A DNA stretch of 64,000 nucleotides from Geobacter argillaceus. GTDB lineage: Bacteria > Desulfobacterota > Desulfuromonadia > Geobacterales > DSM-12255. The number at the start of each line of letters is the position of its first letter. The first letter of the stretch is position 1. The stretch is from the NCBI RefSeq assembly GCF_007830735.1, contig NZ_VLLN01000009.1, positions 1-64,000 on the forward strand, read 5' to 3'. Positions 15,167 through 24,553 of this stretch are shown here, piece after piece. Under the pieces are notes generated by a model that had not been told where the DNA came from, searched no databases, and was given only the letters and a program-made list of their open reading frames with translations. The position numbers and the translations under genes were made by a program.

Positions 15167-17128
15167 ATGCCGCTTGTGAACCCGTATATCACCTACCCAA
15201 AAGATCGTCGCAGGATACATAAGCTTCGGGACAGGTTTGAAGATGGGTCTATCTCCGATGACCGACTGGACCCGTATGAAAAAATGCTCGTCAGAGATTG
15301 GAGTCGCTGCAGGACACTGGGTGTTAATCCTGGCATGCGCGAAGGCATTCTTCTTCCCGAAGTCGAATACAACAGCGCCCTTGCAACCAGTCACTTCATC
15401 ATCGAGAAATCCGAGCCGATTCTGAATAAGGTTTCAAATCTCCTCACGGGCGTCCCTGGCATCCTCATACTCGCTGACAGCATGGGCACCATTCTCTATG
15501 TCATTGGTGACCCGTCCGTGCGTTTGCGGGCGGCCGAAGATTCCGGGCTGGTTGAAGGAGCCAGATGGTTAGAGTCGTTTGCGGGGACCAACGGCATAGG
15601 AACTGCCATTGCCCAGAAAGAGGCAGTCCACGTATTCTCCAACGAACACTTCTGTGAAGGATGGCATCAGTGGTCATGCGCAGCAACACCAATCCTTGAC
15701 CCGTTCACGGAGGAGATCCTCGGCGTCGTCGACTTTACGACCTTCGACAAGGATTACCGGGAAGACGCGATTGGCTTGACCTACTCGCTTTCCGGACATA
15801 TCAAGGCAGAACTGCGCCTCCAGCTGGAGCTGGAACGGATGCAACTGATCCATAGCTTCTCGGACTACTCATCCAGGTATCCGGCTGACGGCATCGTCGT
15901 CCTGGATCGCATGGGTCGTATCGTGAGGAGTAGCCCGGGAATTGACCCGGACGCATGCGACCTGTTCCTGAGAAGCAACGGTGCCAAGGGGCAACCGAAA
16001 AAGGTGCAACAGGTCTATTTGCCCGGCACTGAGCGGGAGATCGGTTCACTCCTGGTGGTCCACCGCACGAAACCCGTTACCATTTCATTGCCGGCAGAAT
16101 CGACTCAGATACACTGTGTTGCCACGTTTGGCGAGTTCGTCACTGCCAACGGGACGCTCAAACTGATCATGGAACGGGTCAGCAAGGTCATCCCCTCGGA
16201 TATCAATGTGCTGCTCATTGGCGAAACCGGAACCGGGAAGGAGATTGTCGCCAACTACATTCATGCGCACAGTAAACGTCACACCGGACCTTTCGTTGCG
16301 GTCAACTGCGGAGCAATCAGCAAGGAACTCTTTGAGAGCAAATTTTTCGGCTATGAGCGTGGAGCCTTTACCGGCGCAGATCCTCGGGGCAGGAAAGGGG
16401 TCTTTGAATGCGCTGACGGTGGGACCCTCTTCCTTGATGAAGTTGGTGAGATGCCACTGGAAATCCAGGCAGCTCTTCTGCGGGTACTGGAGACGGGACG
16501 ATTCAACCGCGTCGGTTCGGATAAAGAACTTGTCACAAACTGCAGGATTGTCGCAGCAACAAACCGTTCCCTGTCCGATGAGATCGCGCGGGGTACGTTC
16601 CGGGCCGACCTTTACTACCGGCTCGGGGTCGCCAAGTTCGACATCCCCCCCCTGAAAGAACGGCCTGAAGACATTCCGGTTCTCATCCAACGCACCATGG
16701 TGTCGTTATGCAGGAAACACGATCTGTCCCCAGCGGACATTTCCGAAGAGGCCATGGCACTCCTGACCGGCTACAGCTGGCCCGGGAATGGGCGCGAGGT
16801 CAGAAACGTCATCGAATCGGCCATGATCTGCGGCGGTGGTTCCATTTCCGTTCAGGACCTGCCCATGAATATCAAATACTCACAGAAGCTTCCGCAAAGG
16901 GCGGATGCGATGAGCGGCGGACAGCTAACTGGGAAACTGGGCAAGAGCCCCGACGCCACCGACTACCGGATCAATGCCAATGTCTCGCAACGAGAGGTGG
17001 ACCTGATCATCGAAACGCTGGAAAGATACAAGGATATTGCCCACGCCTGCGAAGCACTCGGGGTATCCAGGGCAACGTTTTACAGAAAGTGCAAAGCCTA
17101 TGGCATTGCACCCGGCGACTACATCTAG
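15167..17128 (+). CDS. acxR: Sigma-54-dependent transcriptional activator, AcoR/AcxR type
   Basis: The 653-residue protein has an N-terminal GAF-like sensor region (about 60-215, including ESFAGTNGIGTAI as in AcoR), a middle PAS-like stretch, and a sigma-54 AAA+ domain. That domain shows Walker A GETGTGKE near 351-358, the sigma-54 contact loop GAFTGA near 399 and Walker B GGTLFLDEVGEM near 424. A Fis-type helix-turn-helix (about 615-645) ends the protein. It starts at ATG 15167 after GAGGAGA. Divergent from the acx operon with its -24/-12 promoter, it is the probable activator responding to acetone or isopropanol. The inducer is inferred. Confidence 0.9.
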   Translation: MPLVNPYITYPKDRRRIHKLRDRFEDGSISDDRLDPYEKMLVRDWSRCRTLGVNPGMREGILLPEVEYNSALATSHFIIEKSEPILNKVSNLLTGVPGILILADSMGTILYVIGDPSVRLRAAEDSGLVEGARWLESFAGTNGIGTAIAQKEAVHVFSNEHFCEGWHQWSCAATPILDPFTEEILGVVDFTTFDKDYREDAIGLTYSLSGHIKAELRLQLELERMQLIHSFSDYSSRYPADGIVVLDRMGRIVRSSPGIDPDACDLFLRSNGAKGQPKKVQQVYLPGTEREIGSLLVVHRTKPVTISLPAESTQIHCVATFGEFVTANGTLKLIMERVSKVIPSDINVLLIGETGTGKEIVANYIHAHSKRHTGPFVAVNCGAISKELFESKFFGYERGAFTGADPRGRKGVFECADGGTLFLDEVGEMPLEIQAALLRVLETGRFNRVGSDKELVTNCRIVAATNRSLSDEIARGTFRADLYYRLGVAKFDIPPLKERPEDIPVLIQRTMVSLCRKHDLSPADISEEAMALLTGYSWPGNGREVRNVIESAMICGGGSISVQDLPMNIKYSQKLPQRADAMSGGQLTGKLGKSPDATDYRINANVSQREVDLIIETLERYKDIAHACEALGVSRATFYRKCKAYGIAPGDYI

Positions 17129-17439
17129 CCAGGGGCGGCAGCAATCGGCAGAATTCGTCCGATTGATGGACCAGCACTCTCCCCAGATATTCCCTTTTCC
17201 GAGGGGGTGGCATGTGTCATGAAAGCTGTCAGGAAGCATTGACCTGGTTGAAATAAATGGATACCAACGCGCCTTACTTCATAACCATAGCACAGATATC
17301 AATATTCACGCCTCGCTGGACATGGCACCCTGACAACATATACTTTTCGTTAGAGAGCTATCCCGTTGTTTAAGAACGCCAAACAAGCAGACATCAGCAC
17401 CGACGAAGTCTCCGGATGGAAGCTAAATAGGATTACGCC
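17129..17439 (+). other. Intergenic region without a supported feature
   Basis: This 311-base stretch lies between the activator gene and the sensor kinase gene. I found no convincing gene, terminator hairpin or promoter in it. Confidence 0.4.
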
Positions 17440-19056
17440 ATGCGTACAGACGATCGCCCGAAAACCAGACCGGTCAGCGAACGCAAGCGAAAAGCGGATG
17501 CGTCCCGCGAGAGTGATGCGTTACTCCGTGTCATCTTCGATCAGTCTTTTCAAATGATGGGCCTATTGAAACCCGACGGCACCGTGCTCAAGATTAACCG
17601 GACAGCATACCAATTCATAAACGGTGAGGAATCTGAGGCAATCGGCAGACTTTTCTGGGAGACCCCCTGGTGGGCACATTCGCCTGCAGAACAGGACCAG
17701 CTGCGGGAGGCAATCAAGGCAGCTGCACGGGGAAAACTCGTTCGCTTTGAAACTACCCATCAAACAACTGAGGGAAAGCTTGTCTACGTGGACGTCACCA
17801 TTAAACCGGTGAAAGATGAAAAGGGAGATGTAGTTCTTCTGGTTCCGGAAGGACGCGACATCACCGACCGCAAGATGGCGGAAAATGCCCTGCGGGAAAG
17901 TGAATGGATATTCCGGGCCGTCTTTAACCAGAATTTCCAGCTGATGGGGCTATTGTCCCCTGATGGAACGATCATAAACGTCAACAGAACCGCACTGAGG
18001 CTGAGCGGCGTCAGGGAATCGGACGTCAAGGGGAAACTGTTTTGGGAAACTCCCTGGTGGGCGCACTCCAAGGAGCTGCAGGATCAAGTGCGCGAGGCGG
18101 TAAAGAAGGGTGCCCGGGGCGAGATCGTAAGTTTTGAGGCAACCCATCCGGCCGTGGATGGAGCTCTCCATCACATAGAATTCTCTCTCAAACCGGTGAA
18201 GGATGAAGAGGGAAATGTGGTCCTGCTGGTTCCGGAAGGACGCGACATTTCGGAGCGCAAGCGGGCCGAGGCAGACATCCTTCAATTGAATCAGGAGCTG
18301 GAGGCCCGCGTGATCGAGCGCACCCGGGAACTGGAACTGGCCAACAGGGAAATGGAGGCCTTTACCTATTCCGTTTCCCACGACCTGCGGGCACCTCTGC
18401 GCGCCATCGACGGTTTCAGTGTGGCCCTGCTTGAAGATTACGCGGATAAGCTTGATGAGGAGGGAAAAACCTACCTGCGCTACCTCCGGGAAGGAAGCCG
18501 CGAGATGAGCGACCTCATCGACGGGCTCCTGAACCTTTCCCGTTCAACACGTGGTGAGCTCGCTATCGAGCGGGTTGACCTCTCCTCAATGGCAGATACC
18601 ATTGTCAGTGAACTGCGCAAGGCGGAAAACGACCGCCAGGTAAGCGTCCGGATTGCGCCGGGCGTGGAGGCCGTTGCCGACCGCCGCCTGCTCAGGGTCG
18701 TCATGGAAAACCTCATTGGCAACGCCTGGAAATACACGAGCCGGACCAGCGACGGCCGCATCGAGTTCAGCATCGAAACAAAGCAGGACGAAACCGTCTA
18801 TCTCGTACGGGACAACGGGGCCGGCTTTGACATGGCCTATAGCGGCAAGCTCTTCCTCCCCTTCCAGCGGCTGCACAAGACCACCGAGTTTCCGGGTATC
18901 GGCATCGGACTGGCAACGGTGGAGCGGATCATTCACCGTCACGACGGGCGTATCTGGGCAAAAGGGGCAGTCGGTGCAGGCGCCACGTTCTATTTCACCC
19001 TGGGATCGAAAGGGAACATCCATGAAAAACAGCACCATACTCCTGGTGGAGGATAA
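17440..19056 (+). CDS. Tandem-PAS sensor histidine kinase
   Basis: The 538-residue soluble protein has two PAS domains in tandem (about 25-145 and 150-275), a short coiled linker, a HisKA domain with phospho-acceptor His314 (SVSHDLRAP) and a HATPase domain ([33 protein letters not shown]). There is no transmembrane segment, so it should sense a cytoplasmic signal. The two PAS domains are clear internal duplicates; both contain [11 protein letters not shown] and [11 protein letters not shown]. The 3' end overlaps the next gene by 35 bases. The ribosome site is weak. Confidence 0.9.
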   Translation: MRTDDRPKTRPVSERKRKADASRESDALLRVIFDQSFQMMGLLKPDGTVLKINRTAYQFINGEESEAIGRLFWETPWWAHSPAEQDQLREAIKAAARGKLVRFETTHQTTEGKLVYVDVTIKPVKDEKGDVVLLVPEGRDITDRKMAENALRESEWIFRAVFNQNFQLMGLLSPDGTIINVNRTALRLSGVRESDVKGKLFWETPWWAHSKELQDQVREAVKKGARGEIVSFEATHPAVDGALHHIEFSLKPVKDEEGNVVLLVPEGRDISERKRAEADILQLNQELEARVIERTRELELANREMEAFTYSVSHDLRAPLRAIDGFSVALLEDYADKLDEEGKTYLRYLREGSREMSDLIDGLLNLSRSTRGELAIERVDLSSMADTIVSELRKAENDRQVSVRIAPGVEAVADRRLLRVVMENLIGNAWKYTSRTSDGRIEFSIETKQDETVYLVRDNGAGFDMAYSGKLFLPFQRLHKTTEFPGIGIGLATVERIIHRHDGRIWAKGAVGAGATFYFTLGSKGNIHEKQHHTPGGG

Positions 19057-19477
19057 CCCCAAGGATGAACTGCTCACCCTGCGGGCGCTGAACAAGTGCC
19101 ACGTGGCCAACGAGATCGTGGTGGTGAGGGATGGAGCCGAGGCGTTGGATTACCTGTTTGCCGAAGGCGACCATGCCAACCGGGAGGTGAGCGATCTCCC
19201 TACCCTGGTCCTGCTGGATCTCAAACTTCCCAAGGTCGACGGTCTTGAGGTCCTGCGCCGGATTCGGGCCGATGTCCGGACCAAGCTTCTGCCGGTGGTG
19301 ATACTCACCTCTTCGGACGAAGAAAGGGATATCATTGCCGGTTACGAACTGGGTGCCAACAGCTACGTGCGCAAGCCGGTGGAATTCTCCGATTTCGGCG
19401 TCGCTGTCGCGGATCTCGGGCGCTACTGGCTCATCACCAATGAGCCCCCCCCGATCAAGAAAGGGAGAACGCCGTGA
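19022..19477 (+). CDS. Response regulator, single receiver domain (Rcp1-like)
   Basis: The 151-residue protein is a stand-alone receiver with acidic pocket Glu10-Asp11, phosphorylation site Asp66 (VLLDLKLP), a TSS switch and KP at the end of strand five. It has no output domain, like Rcp1-type regulators paired with cytoplasmic PAS/phytochrome kinases. It starts inside the kinase gene, with GGTGGAGG not needed for its own start, and its stop overlaps the next gene (GTGA). The three genes form one signalling operon. Confidence 0.9.
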   Translation: MKNSTILLVEDNPKDELLTLRALNKCHVANEIVVVRDGAEALDYLFAEGDHANREVSDLPTLVLLDLKLPKVDGLEVLRRIRADVRTKLLPVVILTSSDEERDIIAGYELGANSYVRKPVEFSDFGVAVADLGRYWLITNEPPPIKKGRTP

Positions 19478-20613
19478 AAGGTACTCTCGGGGTGCTGATC
19501 ATCGATGATTCAGAGCGCGACGCCCTGTTGCTGGTCAGAGCCCTGCGCAAGGAGGGGATCGAGCCTCATTCAGAGCGGGTCGATACGGCGGAGGCCATGG
19601 AGAGGGCCATGACTGCCGGCAACTGGGATCTGGCGATTTCCGACTGTCACATGCCGGAGTTCACGGTCGAGGAGGCGCTGGCGATCTGGCAACGGGAGGG
19701 ACACGACCAGCCGTTCATCGTGGTATCGGGAGCCATCGGCGAGGAGGAAGCGGTATCGCTCCTGAAGGCCGGTGCCCACGATTTTGTCAAGAAGGACAAC
19801 TTCGCCCGCCTGGTGCCTGCCATCGAGCGCGAACTGCGGGACTCGGCAGACCGGCATGCCCGCAGAGAGGCAGAGGATGCATTGTCCAGGAGCGAGGTGC
19901 GCCGTCTCCAGCTGCAGTCGGAACTGAACTGCGCGGCCGAAGTGCAGAGAAAACTGCTTCCCCAGGATACACTCTCACTGTCCGGATTTGAAATCGCCGC
20001 GCTCTGTATCCCGGCACGACAGGTAGGGGGAGATTTCTATGACTGGTACGAGACGATACCGGGGATTGTGACCCTGACCTTTGGCGATGTCATGGGCAAA
20101 GGGTTGGCCGCGGCCATGCTCATGACCACGGTGAGGGCCACGCTGCGCGCGGTAACGCTTCGGGTTCAGCCGTCGATTGCGGTCCAAATGGCCGAACAGT
20201 CTCTCCGTCATGACCTGAACCGTTCCGAAAGTTTTGTGACGCTGTTCCTGGGGCGGCTGAACGTCGAGGCTTCACTGATGTCCTATGTGGATTGCGGCCA
20301 CGGTCTTGCATTCCTTCGGCGCCGTGACGGCAGAATTGAAGAACTGCCGCCACGCGGCCTGCCTCTGGGGGTCTCGTCCGAGGAGAATTATCAGGAGGGT
20401 GGCTGTGTCTTTGAAAGAGGGGACGCCCTCGTTCTGTACAGCGATGGAGTAATTGACGCCGAACATGAGTCGGCCATTGACAACACGGTGCTGTCAGCCC
20501 GACTGGAAGGAGCTGCCACCGCCAGGGAGATGGTTGACAGAATAGTTTCGCTGGCCCCGCAGGGCACGCCCCTGCCGGATGATCTGACCGTATTGGTAGT
20601 ACTCAGACCGTAA
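19474..20613 (+). CDS. Receiver-PP2C (SpoIIE/RsbU-type) phosphatase
   Basis: The 379-residue protein has a receiver domain (1-120; Asp11-Asp12, phospho-acceptor Asp57), a coiled linker (about 120-160) and a PP2C/SpoIIE phosphatase domain (about 165-379). Metal-binding acids appear in GGDFYD (Asp187), FGDVMGKG (Asp205), LYSDGV and DDLTVLV. Proteins of this design dephosphorylate anti-sigma-factor antagonists in partner-switching systems. It starts with GTG at 19474 in a four-base overlap with the response regulator. No antagonist or anti-sigma gene is nearby, so the target is unknown. Confidence 0.9.
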   Translation: MKGTLGVLIIDDSERDALLLVRALRKEGIEPHSERVDTAEAMERAMTAGNWDLAISDCHMPEFTVEEALAIWQREGHDQPFIVVSGAIGEEEAVSLLKAGAHDFVKKDNFARLVPAIERELRDSADRHARREAEDALSRSEVRRLQLQSELNCAAEVQRKLLPQDTLSLSGFEIAALCIPARQVGGDFYDWYETIPGIVTLTFGDVMGKGLAAAMLMTTVRATLRAVTLRVQPSIAVQMAEQSLRHDLNRSESFVTLFLGRLNVEASLMSYVDCGHGLAFLRRRDGRIEELPPRGLPLGVSSEENYQEGGCVFERGDALVLYSDGVIDAEHESAIDNTVLSARLEGAATAREMVDRIVSLAPQGTPLPDDLTVLVVLRP

Positions 20614-20640
20614 CGTTGCCGATGACTGTCAGTGCATAGT

Positions 20641-21798
20641 TTACGGCTGCGACAACGCACCACTCTCACCCATGTTCAGGCAGAGCGCGGCATAGATACG
20701 GGCGGCGGTGAAGATTTCGTCACGCATGACCTGTTCGTCGGGCGTATGGGCGGTCTCCAGTGAACCGGGACCGAGAATGAGCGGTTTGCAGCCTGCCGCA
20801 AAAAACAGGTTGCCGTCCGAATGGGAACGGAAGGCGTCCTGGTGCAGTTGCAGCCCCAGCCCCGGATAGATCCCCCGCAGGATTTGGGCGGCCCGGTTGT
20901 CGGTGCCGAGGCTGTAGCCGGCAGAGGCGAAGTCAAAGGAGAGTTCCAGGTCCAGCCCCGGGATGAAGCGGTCGGCACCGGCTACGAGCCGGCGGATCGA
21001 CTGCTGGAGGGCGTCAGGATCCTTGTCGGGCGGAAGATGCAGGTCGATCCAGGCCTCGCACCGATCCGGGACGACGAAACCCGCCTGCGACGATCTCATC
21101 TCCCGGATGGAATAGACGATCTCCGATTGCGCCCGGTCGAACAGGGGATCGTTCCCCAGGAACAGCAGGACCCGCAGCATCGATTCCACGGCGTTATGCC
21201 CCAGCTCGGGGAGGGAGGAATGGCTTCGCCGGCCCCGGGTGACGAACCCCGCCTCCAGGTAGCCGTAATGGGCGAAGCAGGCCGCCAGCCCGGTAGGTTC
21301 GCCGATGACTACCCAGGGGGGCCGGCACTGTTCGAGGAAGGTGGCGCTGCCATCGCCGTTCTCCTCCTCCCCCACCGCCAGCAGCAGTCCGACCGAGGGG
21401 CGCTCCGCCGGGGCCAGGGCGCCGGCCATGGCCAGCCACGCCTCCACCATGGCGGCGCAGCCCCCCTTCATGTCGGCACTCCCCAACCCGTGGATGATCT
21501 CCCCGTCCTCCCGGGCACCGAATGTCTCCAGGTCCCAGGCAGGGACGGTATCCACATGGCCGACCAGGTAGAGGAGCGGTTCGCCCTCCCCCATCGTGAC
21601 GCGCAGGTTGTACCGCTCCTCCTCCACCTCCTGGCGCTGCACGACGAATCCGGCCCGGCTGAGGAGTTCTTCCAGATAGAGCTGGATATCCTCTTCCTTA
21701 CCGGACGGGGAGTAGATCTCGAGGAGATCGAGGAACGTTCTGCGCAGCCGGTCAGGGTCGATTGCCTGCCAGACTTTCTCCAGGCGACCGGTGGTCAT
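20641..21798 (-). CDS. M20-family metallopeptidase/deacylase (ArgE/DapE-like)
   Basis: The 385-residue protein has the M20 metal motifs GHVDTVP (near 80), GSADMKGG (near 106) and GEEENGDG (near 143), plus a late SDGNLF...TPDEQV region. It likely hydrolyses an amide bond in an N-acyl amino acid or related compound using two zinc ions. Its start overlaps the stop of the upstream GNAT gene by four bases, so the two are co-translated. The substrate cannot be settled between ArgE, DapE and LysK-type activities. Confidence 0.85.
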   Translation of the reverse strand: MTTGRLEKVWQAIDPDRLRRTFLDLLEIYSPSGKEEDIQLYLEELLSRAGFVVQRQEVEEERYNLRVTMGEGEPLLYLVGHVDTVPAWDLETFGAREDGEIIHGLGSADMKGGCAAMVEAWLAMAGALAPAERPSVGLLLAVGEEENGDGSATFLEQCRPPWVVIGEPTGLAACFAHYGYLEAGFVTRGRRSHSSLPELGHNAVESMLRVLLFLGNDPLFDRAQSEIVYSIREMRSSQAGFVVPDRCEAWIDLHLPPDKDPDALQQSIRRLVAGADRFIPGLDLELSFDFASAGYSLGTDNRAAQILRGIYPGLGLQLHQDAFRSHSDGNLFFAAGCKPLILGPGSLETAHTPDEQVMRDEIFTAARIYAALCLNMGESGALSQP

Positions 21799-22307
21799 GG
21801 CTTCTTCCCCGGTTTTTTCTTCGCCTTGCGGGCCAGGTTAAGGGACATGTAGACATGCTGCTGGGTATCGTTAAATCCCTGTTTCTGAAAGAAGCGGATG
21901 GCCGGCTCGTTGTCGGCGGAGGTATCGATGATGATCATCCGCACCCCCTGCTCCTTCATGCGACGTTTGATCTCCTTGAACAGCCCGCTGCCCACTCCAC
22001 CCTGCTGAATGCCCGTGCGGACCCCCAGCCAGACCAGGTAGCCGTACTTCCAGGGCGAATTGTGCTTCTCCACCGTTGTCCCCAGGGCGAATCCGAGGAT
22101 CTTTTCCCCAGCTTCCGCCACGAGGCAGAGTTCGCTGTCCGAATTGAAGAGGGTGGTGATCTCGTATTCATCCCAGGTTCGGTAGAGGCTTTGGGAATAC
22201 TCGGCCGTAAAGACCTCCTCGCCGATATGAAAGACCTCGGGGAAATCGTCGATGGTCATGTCCCGGATGCGGAGCGTTCCGTCACCGAACGAAGCTGATT
22301 CTGTCAT
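21795..22307 (-). CDS. GNAT-family N-acetyltransferase
   Basis: The 170-residue protein has a GNAT fold with the acetyl-CoA loop RTGIQQGGVGSGLFKEI (near 102-118) and a conserved AIRFFQKQGF end (near 138). It resembles RimI-like acetyltransferases. It is translationally coupled with the downstream M20 deacylase gene, so the two may act on the same N-acyl metabolite, but this is only contextual. Confidence 0.8.
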   Translation of the reverse strand: MTESASFGDGTLRIRDMTIDDFPEVFHIGEEVFTAEYSQSLYRTWDEYEITTLFNSDSELCLVAEAGEKILGFALGTTVEKHNSPWKYGYLVWLGVRTGIQQGGVGSGLFKEIKRRMKEQGVRMIIIDTSADNEPAIRFFQKQGFNDTQQHVYMSLNLARKAKKKPGKKP

Positions 22308-22350
22308 GCCGACACCTCACGACACCTGTATTATTCGCCATCCTGATCCC

Positions 22351-22356
22351 ATTATA
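22351..22356 (-). promoter_or_regulatory. Possible -10 element (TATAAT) upstream of the GNAT gene
   Basis: A perfect TATAAT on the minus strand lies about 44 bases before the GNAT start codon. The -35 region at standard spacing is poor, so this is only a candidate. Confidence 0.3.
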
Positions 22357-22453
22357 CCAGGTACAGGTTATCGTACCGGCGAAACTACGATCTGAAGAGC
22401 ACCATGCCTCGTATCTGAACTGTGTAGTCTCCCCAGTTTCCGGCCCCGCTCGC

Positions 22454-22624
22454 CTATAGCTCGTCCCGGAACTTGATCAGCAACCAAAAACAGGCGATGC
22501 CGCCACCCCCCATAAACAGGTCACGCATCCAGGGTATGGGCTGCTCCAGCATGGCGTAGATGATCGGGTCGAGTATGGCACTGGTCAGCAGGCCTGCTGC
22601 GCCCCACATAAGGAGTTTCTTCAT
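22454..22624 (-). CDS. Small membrane protein, unknown
   Basis: This 56-residue protein has a lysine-started N-terminus, one hydrophobic segment near 5-22 and a second near 38-50 (GGGIACFWLLI), and ends KFRDEL. The ATG at 22624 is chosen because GGAGAGG lies upstream; a longer frame to 22687 overlaps the end of the GTPase gene. It lies 34 bases after the RbgA-type GTPase gene on the same strand. I recognise no family. Confidence 0.45.
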   Translation of the reverse strand: MKKLLMWGAAGLLTSAILDPIIYAMLEQPIPWMRDLFMGGGGIACFWLLIKFRDEL

Positions 22625-22658
22625 CAGACTGGCCTCTCCGAGCTTTAGATCGCAAGTT

Positions 22659-23525
22659 TCACGGTTCCACGTCACCCTCATCGGCAACCGTAACTGCCGG
22701 CAACGGTTCCTCCAGGCTGATCCTACCGAGCCTGCCCGCCCGCAGCTCCCGCAGGAACGCTTCCGCAGCCCGGTTCAGGTCCACCTCGCCGCCTCCGGCC
22801 AGACACCCCAGACGGCGGCCGACGGCCACCAGCAGGTCGTGGGGGGAGCCGGGGAGCTCCTGCAGCCCGTAGCGCCCCGTCACCAGTTCGGGGTACCTCC
22901 GCAGCAGGTATTCGCCGGCAAAATAGCCAACGGACGTGCTGTCCATGGCGTTGTCCCCGATGGCACCGCTGGCGGCCAACCGGTAGGCCCCTTCCTGGTC
23001 GCTCATCTCCGGCCACAGCACCCCCGGCGTATCGTTCAGAACGATGCCGTTATGCAGGTCGATCAGCTGCGTGGTGGTGGTCACTGCCGGCCGGTCCCCC
23101 ACCTTGGCCATGTTTCTCCCGGCCAGGGTGTTGATCAGGGTGGATTTGCCCACGTTGGGGATTCCCACCACCATGGCGCGAATCGGCATGCCCGGCTTGC
23201 CCCGCTTCGGCACCAGCCCCTGGCAGAGCTTGATCAGCGGCTTCGTGTCGGCGTGCTTCTTCGCCGACAGCGGGAGCGCCCGCACCCCGGACTGCAGCTC
23301 GAACTCCCGCACCCAGGCCTTGGTCACGACCTGGTCGGCCAGGTCGTGCTTGTTCAGTACCTTGATCCAGGGCTTGGTCCGCCGCAGCGCGGCCAGTTTG
23401 TGATTGGAGCTGGAAAAGGGGAGCCGGGCATCCAGCACCTCGATCACCACGTCGATCCGCTTGATCAACTCCTCGATCTGCTCCAGGGCCTTGCCCATAT
23501 GTCCGGGAAACCATCGTATCGTCAT
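22659..23525 (-). CDS. ylqF: Ribosome biogenesis GTPase YlqF/RbgA
   Basis: The 288-residue circularly permuted GTPase begins MTIRWFPGHMGKA, typical of RbgA. It has G4 first (NKHD, 58-61), then G1 (GIPNVGKST, 121-129) and G3 (DTPG, 165-168). It acts in late assembly of the 50S subunit. Length and motifs match the family, and the ATG at 23525 gives the conserved start. It lies 12 bases after the GIY-YIG gene and probably shares its transcript. Confidence 0.93.
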   Translation of the reverse strand: MTIRWFPGHMGKALEQIEELIKRIDVVIEVLDARLPFSSSNHKLAALRRTKPWIKVLNKHDLADQVVTKAWVREFELQSGVRALPLSAKKHADTKPLIKLCQGLVPKRGKPGMPIRAMVVGIPNVGKSTLINTLAGRNMAKVGDRPAVTTTTQLIDLHNGIVLNDTPGVLWPEMSDQEGAYRLAASGAIGDNAMDSTSVGYFAGEYLLRRYPELVTGRYGLQELPGSPHDLLVAVGRRLGCLAGGGEVDLNRAAEAFLRELRAGRLGRISLEEPLPAVTVADEGDVEP

Positions 23526-23537
23526 CTGTTACCGTTC

Positions 23538-23795
23538 CTATGTTGTCTGTTGTGACACCAGAAGTGCCTTGTCTGCCCGGCTCATGGCCTTGATCCGGGT
23601 CTCTCTCCGGGCAGCGGAAGAGCGGCTGTGACCGGTTTCGAGATAGACCACCCGCAACGGCTGCCGTGCCCGGAAATACTTGGCACCCTTCCCGGCTGCA
23701 TGTTGGCGGAACCGGCGGTCAATATCGGTCGTAATCCCCGTATACAGGGAGTTATCCGAACAGAGGATGATGTACACCTGCCAGTTTGACGTCAT
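23538..23795 (-). CDS. GIY-YIG nuclease-domain protein (YhbQ-like)
   Basis: The 85-residue protein is a single GIY-YIG domain: WQVYIILCSDNSLYTGIT carries the motif as VYI...YTG. Arg (DRRFRQH) and a catalytic-type Glu (YLETGHSRSSAARRE) follow. It matches the UPF0213/YhbQ family in length. These small proteins are assumed to be structure-specific nucleases, but the physiological role is unclear. Confidence 0.88.
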   Translation of the reverse strand: MTSNWQVYIILCSDNSLYTGITTDIDRRFRQHAAGKGAKYFRARQPLRVVYLETGHSRSSAARRETRIKAMSRADKALLVSQQTT

Positions 23796-23819
23796 CTGTG
23801 TCTGCCCATTGTCTGCGGC

Positions 23820-24164
23820 TCAGTACGGGCGGAGCTGGGCGCCGGCGCCAATGTGCCAGTGGAGGTGTTTGGCAGACTGGTAGTCCCCCAGGTTGGTGTA
23901 GACGCGGCACCCGCCGTGGCGGGCCATGAGGTCGGCGGCGATCCGCCGGGCAACGCGCATCAGTTCCAGAAGCAGTTCGTTGTCCGCGTCGTCCAGGGCA
24001 AGGAGCGACTCCACATGCCGCTTGGGAAGGAGCACCACATGCTGCTCCCAAATCGGGTTGGTGTGATGGAACGCGAAGACCTGGTCGTTCTCGAAGCAGA
24101 CCGGCACGCTGAGCCGGCCGCTGAGTATCTGATCACAGTAGAAATCGCAACTGGAACCGGGCAT
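23820..24164 (-). CDS. HIT-family (histidine triad) nucleotide hydrolase
   Basis: The 114-residue protein ends with the triad His100-L-His102-W-His104 (KHLHWHIGAG), with His102-104 acting in nucleotidyl transfer in this family. It resembles HinT/PKCI-type enzymes that hydrolyse purine nucleoside phosphoramidates. The ATG at 24164 follows a perfect AGGAGGT; the upstream open frame is not translated by any visible signal. The Cys6/Cys10 pair is near the start, as in zinc-binding HIT proteins. Confidence 0.9.
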   Translation of the reverse strand: MPGSSCDFYCDQILSGRLSVPVCFENDQVFAFHHTNPIWEQHVVLLPKRHVESLLALDDADNELLLELMRVARRIAADLMARHGGCRVYTNLGDYQSAKHLHWHIGAGAQLRPY

Positions 24165-24211
24165 CTGGAGACCTCCTGAAGGAGTTAAATGGATAAGGGG
24201 GAGGCCGGCAG

Positions 24212-24454
24212 TCACTGCTGGACGATGTTGCAGCTGTTCGAGGTCGCGTCGAACACCACCTTGGCCTTCTTTTCCTGCAACTGGCGGAGGACCTGCTCGA
24301 TCTTCTCGTCGAGGGTATAGCTTGTCTCGCCCACTTCCTCCCACTCACGGGTGACAAACTCGCTGACTATATTGCGCAGCGTGTCCGGCTGCAGCCGGTC
24401 CAGCGGTATCTCCACCCCCTCTTCCCGGTGATCGTTCTCCACCTGCTGCGGCAT
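24212..24454 (-). CDS. UPF0270/YheU-family protein
   Basis: The 80-residue protein has IPLDRLQPDTLRNIVSEFV TRE followed by YTLDEKIEQVLRQL and ends with VFDATSNSCNIV. This matches the layout of YheU (UPF0270): a LxPETL start, EFVTRE, and a final VFD-x5-CNI. The family has no established biochemical function. It lies 47 bases upstream of the HIT gene on the same strand. Confidence 0.8.
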   Translation of the reverse strand: MPQQVENDHREEGVEIPLDRLQPDTLRNIVSEFVTREWEEVGETSYTLDEKIEQVLRQLQEKKAKVVFDATSNSCNIVQQ

Positions 24455-24553
24455 GTATGGTTCGCTCCTATTCCGGCTCTGCCATCAACAGTCGTTGTTC
24501 GCCTTACGGTTCTCCGGCATGCAGCTTCTACAGGGGATACAGTTTCTCAACCT

